Assembly (NCBI GenBank): GCA_030593065.1
Contig: JAUVHV010000004.1
Span: 1 to 64,000, forward strand
Direction: 5' to 3'
DNA length: 64,000 nucleotides
Source of the DNA: Candidatus Omnitrophota bacterium
GTDB taxonomy: Bacteria; Omnitrophota; Gorgyraeia; JABMRG01
Part shown: positions 1 to 7,035 of the stretch, piece by piece
How the letters are laid out: each line of letters starts with the position of its first letter
Position numbering within the stretch: position 1 is the stretch's first letter
Position numbers and translations under genes: made by a program
Notes under the pieces: model-generated
Database searches by the model: none
What the model was told of the DNA's origin: nothing
The model's input: only the letters and a program-made list of their open reading frames with translations

Positions 1-7
1 GGAGCCA
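1..7 (+). tRNA. 3' end of a tRNA gene, probably tRNA-Asn (partial)
   Basis: The first seven bases read GGAGCCA. This fits the last acceptor-stem bases, a G discriminator and an encoded CCA, as in bacterial tRNA-Asn. The other four tRNAs in the window also encode CCA. The rest of the gene lies upstream of the window. The identification leans on a longer copy of the same 3' end at 176-196, so it is an inference from very few bases. Confidence 0.4.
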
Positions 8-50
8 TAAATTTAGAACTCAGGGGAATTCCCTTGAGTTCTAAATTTAT
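7..50. repeat. 44-bp near-perfect palindrome
   Basis: Two 22-base arms meet at a GGGAATTCCC centre and pair throughout except for one G-T pair (positions 23 and 34). It starts at the last base of the tRNA 3' end. No T-run follows, so it is not a classic intrinsic terminator, although an RNA copy would fold into a long hairpin that could serve as a tRNA 3' processing or stop structure. A transposon end or protein-binding palindrome is also possible. Confidence 0.8.
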
Positions 51-175
51 CACTCTCATATACAGGACGAGAAGCGAGTAAACGCCGACTCAAGGTCGGA
101 AAAGCCGTAAGTCAAAGACCGGCGCCAGTGAACGAGGTGGGCCTCCGCAGCGAGGCTTCGCCCGAGTGAAGGAGG
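51..175. other. GC-rich spacer between two tRNA 3' ends, no gene
   Basis: This stretch is much richer in G and C than the surrounding intergenic DNA. It holds small inverted repeats such as CCGAC/GTCGG at 85-99 and GCCTC/GAGGC at about 141-155, and several GCGAG repeats. I see no convincing coding sequence. It may be the remnant of an element inserted at the tRNA gene, or a structured RNA. Nothing identifies it firmly. Confidence 0.4.
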
Positions 176-196
176 CGAGTCCTGCTCGAGGAGCCA
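176..196 (+). repeat. Duplicated tRNA 3' end (attachment-site-like)
   Basis: These 21 bases match the T-loop 3' side, T-stem 3' strand, acceptor 3' strand, G discriminator and CCA of a tRNA-Asn-type gene. No matching 5' half precedes them, because the sequence upstream lacks D-arm and anticodon-arm structure. With the GGAGCCAT at 1-8 this makes a direct repeat of a tRNA 3' end, as left when an element integrates into a tRNA gene. A degraded tRNA gene is the alternative. Confidence 0.5.
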
Positions 197-200
197 TTTT

Positions 201-239
201 GAACAAGGCCTTAATACTACTGAGGCCTTGTTCTTTTTT
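201..239 (+). terminator. Intrinsic terminator
   Basis: An 11-bp perfect stem (201-211 with 223-233) encloses an 11-base loop and is followed by six T residues (234-239). It starts four bases after the duplicated tRNA 3' end, where a tRNA terminator would be expected. This supports the idea that 176-196 once belonged to a complete tRNA gene. Confidence 0.85.
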
Positions 240-446
240 GTGTGAAACTTGTACTTGGCCAGCCTTGTCTGGTTTGGTTTTTACTTTTGTTCTATCCAGC
301 ACCACTGTCTGTGCTCCTCTGGGGTATTCGTAAGTTTTTATACTGTAATACCAAGCTTTTACTCTTGTTTTATAATATATATATGATATACTAATAGTGA
401 TGTATATATGATGTTTTTTGCATGAAACTGAAAGGGAGGCGGAAAA

Positions 447-2588
447 ATGAAAAAAATAAGCTTGATTATAGGAATCGCATTGTTATTTACATTAGTCATT
501 AGCCAACATGCGCAAGCTGCTGGTAAATTCAAGGTAAAAAAGCCAACTGCAGTCGGCCATCAGAAGTATGTTCCAAGTGAAATTATTGTCAAGTTTAAGC
601 CAGGGGTCAGTGATAAGGTGCGCGCTGCCATAAACTCAAAACACGGGGCCTCTGTAATCCATACCAGCCGATTCGCTGGTTTTAAGAGATTAAGAATCCC
701 CAGAAAAAAAACAGTCGCAGAGATGGTTGAGATATATAAAAGAAACCCCAATGTTGAATATGCCGAACCAAACCATATGGCCTACGCGTTCTTGATTCCT
801 AATGACCCCAACTACTCCTATCAATGGCACTTAGACAACACTGCTTATGGGGGAATTAATATGGAATCGGCCTGGGACATTGAAACAGGAAATTCCGGTA
901 CCATAGTGGCAATAGTAGATACTGGAGTAGCTTATGAAGATTATGGGATTTACCGACAGGCGCCTGACCTGGCTAACACCAACTTTGTAGGCGGTTATGA
1001 TTTTGTCAACAATGATACCCATCCTAATGACGATGAAGGGCACGGAACCCATGTTACAGGAACTGTTGCTCAGAGTACAAATAATGGGATAGGTGTTGCT
1101 GGAGTGGCTTTCAATTGTTCCATTATGCCGGTAAAGGTACTGGATAACTTCGGCTCTGGAGGTTATGCAGGTATTGCCGATGGTATCTATTTTGCTGCTG
1201 ATAATGGCGCTCAGGTTATCAATATGAGTTTAGGGGGACCCTACCCATCTATTACCCTGGAAAATGCTTGCGCTTATGCCTATAATAAAGGAGTGACTAT
1301 CGTTTGTGCCTCTGGAAATGATGGGTCGCTCACCACAGTGTCTTATCCCGCAGCTTATGATGCCTACTGCATCGCAGTCGGTGCCACTACATACAATGAA
1401 GAGGTAGCTTATTATTCTAATGCGGGACAATCCTTGGATCTGACAGCCCCGGGTGGGGATACATGGGCTGATTTGAACGGGGATGGTTATGTTGATGGGG
1501 TTCTTCAGCAGACCTATGACAGTGACTATGCAAGTTTTGCCTATTGGTTCTATCAAGGTACCTCTATGGCCGCTCCTCATGTGAGCGGAGTGGCAGCCCT
1601 GTTAATATCCAATGGTGGGGTTATCACCCCAGATGAAGTCAGGGAAGCTTTACAGTCTACAGCAGAAGATAAATGGACTCCTGGTTGGGACTCAGAATAT
1701 GGTTATGGAATAGTAGACGCTTATGCGGCTCTGGATTATACTGCTATACCAAATAACCCTCCGGTTGCTGATGTAAATGGGCCATATAATGGGACAGAGA
1801 ATGTTGCTGTGGAATTCGATGGCTCCGGTTCTTATGATCCGGACAATGATTTATTGACTTATGCCTGGAGCTTTGGTGACGGTTCACCTGGAGTTGGGGT
1901 AAATCCAACTCATATCTATACTACTGTTGGAACTTATACTGTTACCCTGGTTGTAAATGATGGTAAAGTGAATTCAGACCCATCCATCACAGCTGTAACC
2001 ATAGCTGAAAGCAGCGGCCTTCCGGTTGTCGATGTGGGCCCGGATCAGTCTGTTTTAGTAGGTGAAACCGTAACTTTTGATGGGTCGGCTTCCTGTGCTC
2101 CCTGGAACTTCGGCGATGGGACAATAGGTAACGGCATAACGACCACCCATACCTATTCATCTGCCGGGACATACGCTGTCACGTTAACAATAACGGATAG
2201 CGCCGGCCTGACAACGGGCACAGACACAGCAATGATTACCGTTACAACAGGAGAACAGCCGCCTGCTTTAATTATGCATGTAGATGACATTGCATTGTCT
2301 ATAAGGAGAACGGGTATAAATGTCAATGCCATAGCTAAAGTCAGAGTTGTAGATGCCGACAATAGCCCTGTTGAAGGTGTAACAGTCTCAGGGCAGTGGA
2401 GTGGGCTAACCAATGACAGTGATACCGGGATAACTGATGTAGACGGCAGTATCTCGCTTGCTTCCGACAGGTTGAAGGGTGTCAGTAGCGGAGTATTCAC
2501 CTTTACTATAGAGACTATTACGAAAGATGGAGGAAGTTACGATCCTTCAGCTAATGTTGAGACAAGTGATTCAATAAGCGTCTCCTAA
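447..2588 (+). CDS. Secreted subtilisin-family serine protease with PKD domains
   Basis: S8 family endoprotease, 713 residues, predicted to be exported. Order: signal peptide (about 1-24); propeptide with the VPSEIIVKFKPG start typical of fervidolysin-like prodomains (about 42-110); catalytic domain with Asp158 (VDTGV), His199 (GHGTHVTG), oxyanion Asn291 (ASGND) and nucleophile Ser373 (GTSMAAPH); PKD domain about 438-510 (WSFGDGS, HIYTTVGTYTVTL); second PKD about 530-600 (FGDGT, HTYSSAGTYAVTL); C-terminal Ig-like domain about 615-713. GGGAGG at 434-439 sits 7 bases before the ATG. The gene stands alone, with a terminator at 2695-2729. The triad is intact, so it should be active, probably for scavenging or cell-surface protein turnover. 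No C-terminal sorting motif is evident. Confidence 0.95.
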   Translation: MKKISLIIGIALLFTLVISQHAQAAGKFKVKKPTAVGHQKYVPSEIIVKFKPGVSDKVRAAINSKHGASVIHTSRFAGFKRLRIPRKKTVAEMVEIYKRNPNVEYAEPNHMAYAFLIPNDPNYSYQWHLDNTAYGGINMESAWDIETGNSGTIVAIVDTGVAYEDYGIYRQAPDLANTNFVGGYDFVNNDTHPNDDEGHGTHVTGTVAQSTNNGIGVAGVAFNCSIMPVKVLDNFGSGGYAGIADGIYFAADNGAQVINMSLGGPYPSITLENACAYAYNKGVTIVCASGNDGSLTTVSYPAAYDAYCIAVGATTYNEEVAYYSNAGQSLDLTAPGGDTWADLNGDGYVDGVLQQTYDSDYASFAYWFYQGTSMAAPHVSGVAALLISNGGVITPDEVREALQSTAEDKWTPGWDSEYGYGIVDAYAALDYTAIPNNPPVADVNGPYNGTENVAVEFDGSGSYDPDNDLLTYAWSFGDGSPGVGVNPTHIYTTVGTYTVTLVVNDGKVNSDPSITAVTIAESSGLPVVDVGPDQSVLVGETVTFDGSASCAPWNFGDGTIGNGITTTHTYSSAGTYAVTLTITDSAGLTTGTDTAMITVTTGEQPPALIMHVDDIALSIRRTGINVNAIAKVRVVDADNSPVEGVTVSGQWSGLTNDSDTGITDVDGSISLASDRLKGVSSGVFTFTIETITKDGGSYDPSANVETSDSISVS

Positions 2589-2694
2589 GCTTATGATGCA
2601 GTGTAACTGATTAATGCGGATAGCATGCGTTATCAACATCATTTAGCCTGGGGATCCAGTTTAATAGCTTGAATGCAAGTTTGAGAAATAAGAG

Positions 2695-2729
2695 AAGCCC
2701 TGATTAGAGTAAACTAATCAGGGCTTTTG
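2695..2729 (+). terminator. Intrinsic terminator downstream of the subtilase
   Basis: A perfect stem of 11-12 bp (2696-2707 with 2714-2725) with a 6-base loop is followed by a short T-run (2725-2728). It lies about 105 bases after the subtilase stop. The T-run is short, but stem quality and position make termination likely. Confidence 0.75.
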
Positions 2730-2974
2730 CATGTACCAACTTTAAATGGTCAGGCTAAACGCAGGAACGGCCTTTGGCCGCGAATAATACACCGTCTTTG
2801 CGAGGAGACTGAAGGCCGCGACATGACATATCTCTTTATCCCTAACACGTATTTCTGTAAAACATAAAGCGCCTGATTTTTATTGGCTTGTTTTGTATCT
2901 TTTAACATGCTAAAATAGAAAAAATATGGCGTGCGCTTCTCAACCCTCAATACAGTTTAAAGGGTGCAAGTCAT
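2730..2974. other. Intergenic region without a recognisable gene
   Basis: This region holds a short GC-rich palindrome (CGGCCTTTGGCCG near 2769-2781) and a nearby GAAGGCCGCG, which together look like a degenerate repeat, followed by AT-rich DNA leading to the next gene. I find no convincing promoter or coding potential. Confidence 0.4.
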
Positions 2975-4393
2975 GTGCCTATTAAGAATATGAAAATTAA
3001 ATTTTGTGGTGCTGCACAAACTATAACCGGAAGTTGTTATCTGTTGACCCTCGACGATGGTTATACAATTTTAATGGATGCCGGCTTTTACCAGGGGGGC
3101 AAAAAAGAGTTTAATGATTTCAATAAGCTTTGGCTGTTTAATCCGCGAGAGATTGATTGCATGGTTCTCTCGCATGCCCACATCGATCACTGCGGCCGGA
3201 TTCCCAAATTAGTCAAGGATGGTTTTAAAGGAAATATTTTCTGCACAAGCGCAACGCGGGATCTTGCGGCAATGATGTTAATGGATAGCGCTAAGATCCA
3301 GGAGAGAGACGCGTACTATAGCAATAAACGAAGAAAAAAACGAGGCGAACCTCAAGATGTGGTACCAATCTATATTACCCAAGATGCCGAAAATTGCATG
3401 CAAAACTTTATTAGCGTCGGTTATGATAAATTGCACAGAATCAATGATAAGGTATCTGTAAGCTTTAGGGATAACGGCCATATTCTTGGAAGCGCGAGTA
3501 TTACTCTTAGAATAAAAATAGGGTCTGAAGAGATACGATTCGGTTTTACCGGAGATATCGGGAAACCTCAAAGGCCGATATTAAAGGATCCTAACGCGAT
3601 GGATGATCTTGATTTTTTACTGTGTGAATCAACATACGGCGGAAGGGTGCATAAAAAGATATCCGATAATTCGCGAAATTTATTAGACATCGTCAATAAG
3701 ACGTGTGTTATTAAGGGCGGCAAGCTTCTGATTCCTGCATTTAGCGTTGGGCGGACTCAGGAAATCATCTACACTCTTGACCGGCTAGAAAAAGAAGGAA
3801 AGCTGCCCAAGATCCCTGTTTATGTTGACAGTCCCATGGCAATCAATGCGACAGATATTTTTAAATTGCATCCTGAATGTTTTGATGATGAAATTTCAAA
3901 ATACATGCTTACCGATCCTAATCCTTTTGGTTTTGCCAACCTTAAATATATCAGAAAAGTTGAGGATTCAAAGAAGCTAAATACCTCAAAAGGTCCCGCC
4001 ATTATTATCAGTGCTTCAGGCATGATAACAGCAGGCAGAATAAGGCATCATGTATTTCACAACATTGAAAATGAGAATGCCACAATACTGATTGTTGGTT
4101 ACTGCGCGCCCGGTACTTTAGGAGCGATTTTAAGAAACGGCGCAAAAAGAGTAAGAATTTTTAGAAAGAATCTAAGCGTAAGGGCGAAGATAGAGGTATT
4201 AGATTCATTCAGTGCTCACGGCGATCAGGCGGAGATGGTCGAATTTCTTTCAAATCTAAATAGAGAGAGGTTAAAAAGTCTGTTTTTGGTCCACGGAGAA
4301 AAAGATCAGCAAGAGATATTCAAATCCGTTCTTGAAAAGCATGGCTTCTCCAATATCAAAGTTCCGAAACTTAATGAAGGGTTTGTGTTATAG
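2975..4393 (+). CDS. MBL-fold/beta-CASP hydrolase (RNA-processing type)
   Basis: 472-residue metallo-beta-lactamase-fold protein with beta-CASP and RMMBL regions, the family of bacterial/archaeal RNA endo- and exonucleases related to eukaryotic mRNA 3'-end processing factors. Visible: the GAAQTITGS N-terminal strand, zinc-binding SHAHIDHCGR (about 65-74), a later metal residue in GFTGDIG, and the C-terminal SFSAHGDQ and LVHGEKDQ motifs of RMMBL. The GTG start at 2975 has a GGGTG sequence 8 bases upstream. An in-frame ATG at 2990 gives an N-terminus that also suits the family, so the start is not settled. Probable cytoplasmic RNA nuclease; the substrate cannot be read from sequence. Confidence 0.88.
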   Translation: MPIKNMKIKFCGAAQTITGSCYLLTLDDGYTILMDAGFYQGGKKEFNDFNKLWLFNPREIDCMVLSHAHIDHCGRIPKLVKDGFKGNIFCTSATRDLAAMMLMDSAKIQERDAYYSNKRRKKRGEPQDVVPIYITQDAENCMQNFISVGYDKLHRINDKVSVSFRDNGHILGSASITLRIKIGSEEIRFGFTGDIGKPQRPILKDPNAMDDLDFLLCESTYGGRVHKKISDNSRNLLDIVNKTCVIKGGKLLIPAFSVGRTQEIIYTLDRLEKEGKLPKIPVYVDSPMAINATDIFKLHPECFDDEISKYMLTDPNPFGFANLKYIRKVEDSKKLNTSKGPAIIISASGMITAGRIRHHVFHNIENENATILIVGYCAPGTLGAILRNGAKRVRIFRKNLSVRAKIEVLDSFSAHGDQAEMVEFLSNLNRERLKSLFLVHGEKDQQEIFKSVLEKHGFSNIKVPKLNEGFVL

Positions 4394-4410
4394 CCTGCCT
4401 GCCGGCGGGG
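4393..4410. repeat. GC-rich palindromic repeat, copy 1
   Basis: GCCTGCCTGCCGGCGGGG overlaps the stop codon region of the preceding gene and is centred on GCCGGC. It resembles two other intergenic palindromes at 5459-5472 and 18458-18479 that also use GCCTG and CAGGC-like ends. It could act as a weak terminator or as a REP-like repeat. Confidence 0.5.
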
Positions 4411-4415
4411 GTGTT

Positions 4416-4443
4416 TTGTGAGTACAAAAAAAATTGCTATAAT
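4416..4443 (+). promoter_or_regulatory. Sigma70-type promoter for the LOG-family gene
   Basis: TTGTGA (4416-4421), a 16-base spacer and TATAAT (4438-4443), with TG one base upstream of the -10 (extended -10). The start codon at 4469 is 25 bases downstream. The gene has no clear Shine-Dalgarno sequence, so the leader is short and AT-rich. Confidence 0.7.
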
Positions 4444-4468
4444 ACGTATATTGTGATATATTAAAACC

Positions 4469-5341
4469 ATGAAATCAAAAAGCAAAAAGAAGATTAAGCA
4501 TAACTGGTTGATAAAGGCTTACAAAAATAAGGATTTTTTGAATAGCCCATCTGCGCGCCTTATAAGAATTATGTCTGAGATGATTGAGCCTGCCGCGCGT
4601 TTCCGTAAATATGGGGTGAAAGACACTGTTGTATTTTTTGGATCGGCTAGGACTTACCCCAGAAGCATCGCTTCCACAAACCTTAGAAAAATACGAACGA
4701 TAATTAAAAAAGTAAAATTTCCCTCTCCCAAGCTCAAATGCCAGTACGAACAAGCAGAGCGAGACGTAGTAATGTCGCGCTACTACGAAGATGCTCGTCT
4801 TCTCGCGAAAAAACTTACCCATTATTTTAAGGGTTTAAGGAAAAAAGGCAAGAATTTCATGATCTGCTCTGGGGGCGGCCCAGGCATAATGGCCGCTGGA
4901 AACCAGGGCGCAAAAATAGCGGGCGGTAAATCTGTAGGGTTGAACATCAGTCTCCCGATGGAGCAATATCCAAATCCTTACCAGACTAAGGAGCTTGCAC
5001 TTGAGTTTCATTACTTTTTTATACGTAAATTCTGGTTTTTTTATTTAGCAAAAGCTCTTGTTGTGTTCCCGGGAGGTTTTGGAACGATGGATGAGCTTTT
5101 TGAGCTACTCACTCTCACGCAGACAGGTAAGCATAAAAGGCCTTTGCCGGTTATTCTATTTGGCAGGGATTATTGGCAGAGAGTAATTAATCTTGATGAA
5201 ATGCATAAATGGGGGACAATCTCCAAAGAGGATTTAAAACTTATTAAGATGTTTGATGATGTAGACGAAACATTTAATTATCTGAAAAAACAATTAAGCA
5301 AACATTTTATAGATAAAAATTACGATATAAAACCTTTCTAA
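4469..5341 (+). CDS. LOG-family protein (possible nucleotide phosphoribohydrolase)
   Basis: 290-residue protein of the LOG family (often mis-annotated as lysine decarboxylase), whose members release free cytokinin-type bases from nucleoside monophosphates. Visible motifs: GSARTYPRS near residue 53, CSGGGPGIMAAGNQGA near 133, and the family signature PGGFGTMDELFE near 198, which holds the conserved catalytic Arg/Glu environment. It is longer than minimal LOG proteins (about 190 residues) because of a basic N-terminal extension and an inserted segment around 70-110, as in bacterial TIGR00730-like long forms. Transcribed from its own promoter. The physiological substrate in a non-plant bacterium is unknown. 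Confidence 0.88.
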   Translation: MKSKSKKKIKHNWLIKAYKNKDFLNSPSARLIRIMSEMIEPAARFRKYGVKDTVVFFGSARTYPRSIASTNLRKIRTIIKKVKFPSPKLKCQYEQAERDVVMSRYYEDARLLAKKLTHYFKGLRKKGKNFMICSGGGPGIMAAGNQGAKIAGGKSVGLNISLPMEQYPNPYQTKELALEFHYFFIRKFWFFYLAKALVVFPGGFGTMDELFELLTLTQTGKHKRPLPVILFGRDYWQRVINLDEMHKWGTISKEDLKLIKMFDDVDETFNYLKKQLSKHFIDKNYDIKPF

Positions 5342-5458
5342 TATCCCCCAAATTCAGAAATACATTTATCTTATAATCCTAATTCCGACAAAGGCAGTAT
5401 TAATCGCAGGCATAAGATATCCTCTTTGTAGTTATGGTAGAAGTGAAAAATGTTGAGG

Positions 5459-5472
5459 CAGGCCGGAGCCTG
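5459..5472. repeat. GC-rich palindromic repeat, copy 2
   Basis: CAGGC and GCCTG arms flank CGGA, in an otherwise AT-rich intergenic region. The ends match those of the palindromes at 4393-4410 and 18458-18479. Confidence 0.5.
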
Positions 5473-5488
5473 TAAATAGTTCTTTAGT

Positions 5489-5722
5489 ATGCATGGGTAT
5501 TCATGTATAATTAATCAAAAGATATGTGCGGAAATCTGGCATTGCACAAATAGCTCCCATTTGCCTAAGTTTGCCACCTGTCAGCTACAGCGGTTTTTAA
5601 TGTTAGATCCACGGGATTGTAGAAAATATGTTGAAGAATTTTTTAGTGTTGAAAAAATGACGGACCAGTACGAAATGTTATATAAAAAATTGATTCAAGC
5701 TGGAGATAATAAGAATTATTGA
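5489..5722 (+). pseudogene. Remnant of a glycosyltransferase (C-terminal end only)
   Basis: The open frame encodes 77 residues. Only the last 40 or so look like protein: DPRDCRKYVEEFFSVEK followed by MTDQYEMLYKKLI is the typical C-terminal helix of GT4-type glycosyltransferases. The first 37 residues have no family resemblance, there is no ribosome-binding site at the ATG, and the conserved GT4 core (donor-binding E-x7-E) is absent from the whole 5342-5848 interval. I read it as the tail of a deleted glycosyltransferase gene rather than a working small protein. Confidence 0.6.
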
Positions 5723-5848
5723 AAATGTAAAACAGAACATTTCTAGCAGCGTGTATTTTTGTGTTAGGGGGTATTTCAAAGGTAAGTATAAAAAGGTGGT
5801 AGATTTTATTATTGGCGGCTTTAAAACTTTTGGGGGTAAATAGAAAAA

Positions 5849-7003
5849 ATGAATAATAGTTCATGGTTTTCTCAAATTTCTTTTAAGCAGAAAATTTGGT
5901 TATTTTCAATCTTAGCGGGAATACTTGTAATCATGGCCTTTGGGCTTTTTCTGAGTCCGCCTGGCGAATTAAAAGAAACAGCTAATTTTAATATAGGTAT
6001 GTCTATTCAGAATATCGCCCCAAAACTTGGAGTTACAAGTAAAGGCCTTGCCCGCGAACTCAACCTGCCATTAAATATTTCCAAGAATAAACCTCTTAAT
6101 TCATTGGGGGTGACAGGGGAAGAACTTCATCATGCTGTTGAGCATATTCTTTCCCATCGCGATAGTAAATTCAAATATTATATTTATGTAGTATTGGCGC
6201 TCTGGGGTTTTTTATTTCTTGTAAGGCTTGGACGTCCCGATGGATCTGATATTAAAAACCGCCGTAACTGGTATCCGCGTACCCCATATATTATTTCTCT
6301 ATTATTTTCTGTAATAGTAGCAGGATTCCTTCTTGGTAAATCGCCTAACCCAATGGAAGCTATTGTGAAGGTGTTCAAGTCTATGGTGGGGCTTTATCCT
6401 GACCCAATGGCCAAGGTAGCTGCTTTTGCTTTCTTCATTATATTAGCCATTATCGGAAATAAGATAATTTGTGGCTGGGTGTGCCCTTTTGGTGCTTTAC
6501 AAGAGCTTGTTTACAGCATTCCAATTTTGCGGAAAATCAAAAAAAGGAAACTTCTATTTGTATTCACAAACACAATCCGGATATGCCTTTTTATTGTTAT
6601 GCTTCTTTTTATGTTTGGAATCATTGGAGGGCGCAGGGGGTTTGTGATTTACCATTATCTTAACCCTTTTAACCTGTTTAATCTTGATTTCGAAACATTC
6701 AGTATTGTGTTGACAGTAATTATTGCTTTGTTAGTATCATCTATTGCCTACCGCCCCTTTTGCCAGTTCATTTGCCCTTTTGGCCTTATTTCCTGGATAG
6801 CTGAGCGATTTAGTATTTTTCGTGTTCAAATTGACAAAGAGAAATGTGTCCAATGCGGTATCTGTATAAAGGCATGCCCATTAGAAGCTGTAGAAGGCCG
6901 GGTTAACAGGAAGAGATTACCGGCAGATTGTTTCAGTTGTGCGCGCTGTTTGAATGTTTGCCCAAATGACGCCCTTAAATACACCACTATTTTTAAAAAA
7001 TAA
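5849..7003 (+). CDS. NapH/MauN-like membrane ferredoxin protein
   Basis: 384-residue membrane protein with iron-sulfur sites. Layout: one N-terminal membrane segment (about 17-36); a soluble segment (about 45-100) like the regulatory segment seen in NapH-type proteins; further membrane segments at about 110-128, 148-165, 190-207, 250-273 and 288-304; two CGWVCPFGALQE-type CxxxCP motifs (CGWVCP near 209, CQFICP near 309); and two C-terminal [4Fe-4S] motifs, CVQCGICIKACP and CFSCARCLNVCP. The family moves electrons between the quinone pool or ferredoxin and membrane or periplasmic oxidoreductases. No partner reductase is adjacent, so its redox partner is unknown. GGGGGT lies upstream of the ATG. 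Confidence 0.85.
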   Translation: MNNSSWFSQISFKQKIWLFSILAGILVIMAFGLFLSPPGELKETANFNIGMSIQNIAPKLGVTSKGLARELNLPLNISKNKPLNSLGVTGEELHHAVEHILSHRDSKFKYYIYVVLALWGFLFLVRLGRPDGSDIKNRRNWYPRTPYIISLLFSVIVAGFLLGKSPNPMEAIVKVFKSMVGLYPDPMAKVAAFAFFIILAIIGNKIICGWVCPFGALQELVYSIPILRKIKKRKLLFVFTNTIRICLFIVMLLFMFGIIGGRRGFVIYHYLNPFNLFNLDFETFSIVLTVIIALLVSSIAYRPFCQFICPFGLISWIAERFSIFRVQIDKEKCVQCGICIKACPLEAVEGRVNRKRLPADCFSCARCLNVCPNDALKYTTIFKK

Positions 7004-7035
7004 AATCTGTTTAAAGAGCCATAGATTAAAAAAAT

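Noticed and set aside
90-305. 71-codon reading frame on the minus strand near the tRNA repeats
   Set aside because: It runs antisense across the tRNA 3'-end copy and the terminator, which yields the familiar MAPRAG-type spurious start. No ribosome-binding site or family resemblance.
361-400. Possible promoter before the subtilase gene (TATAAT at 371-376 or TATACT at 385-390)
   Set aside because: Neither -10 has an acceptable -35 at 16-18 bases, and the region is simple AT-rich repeat, so I could not support a specific promoter.
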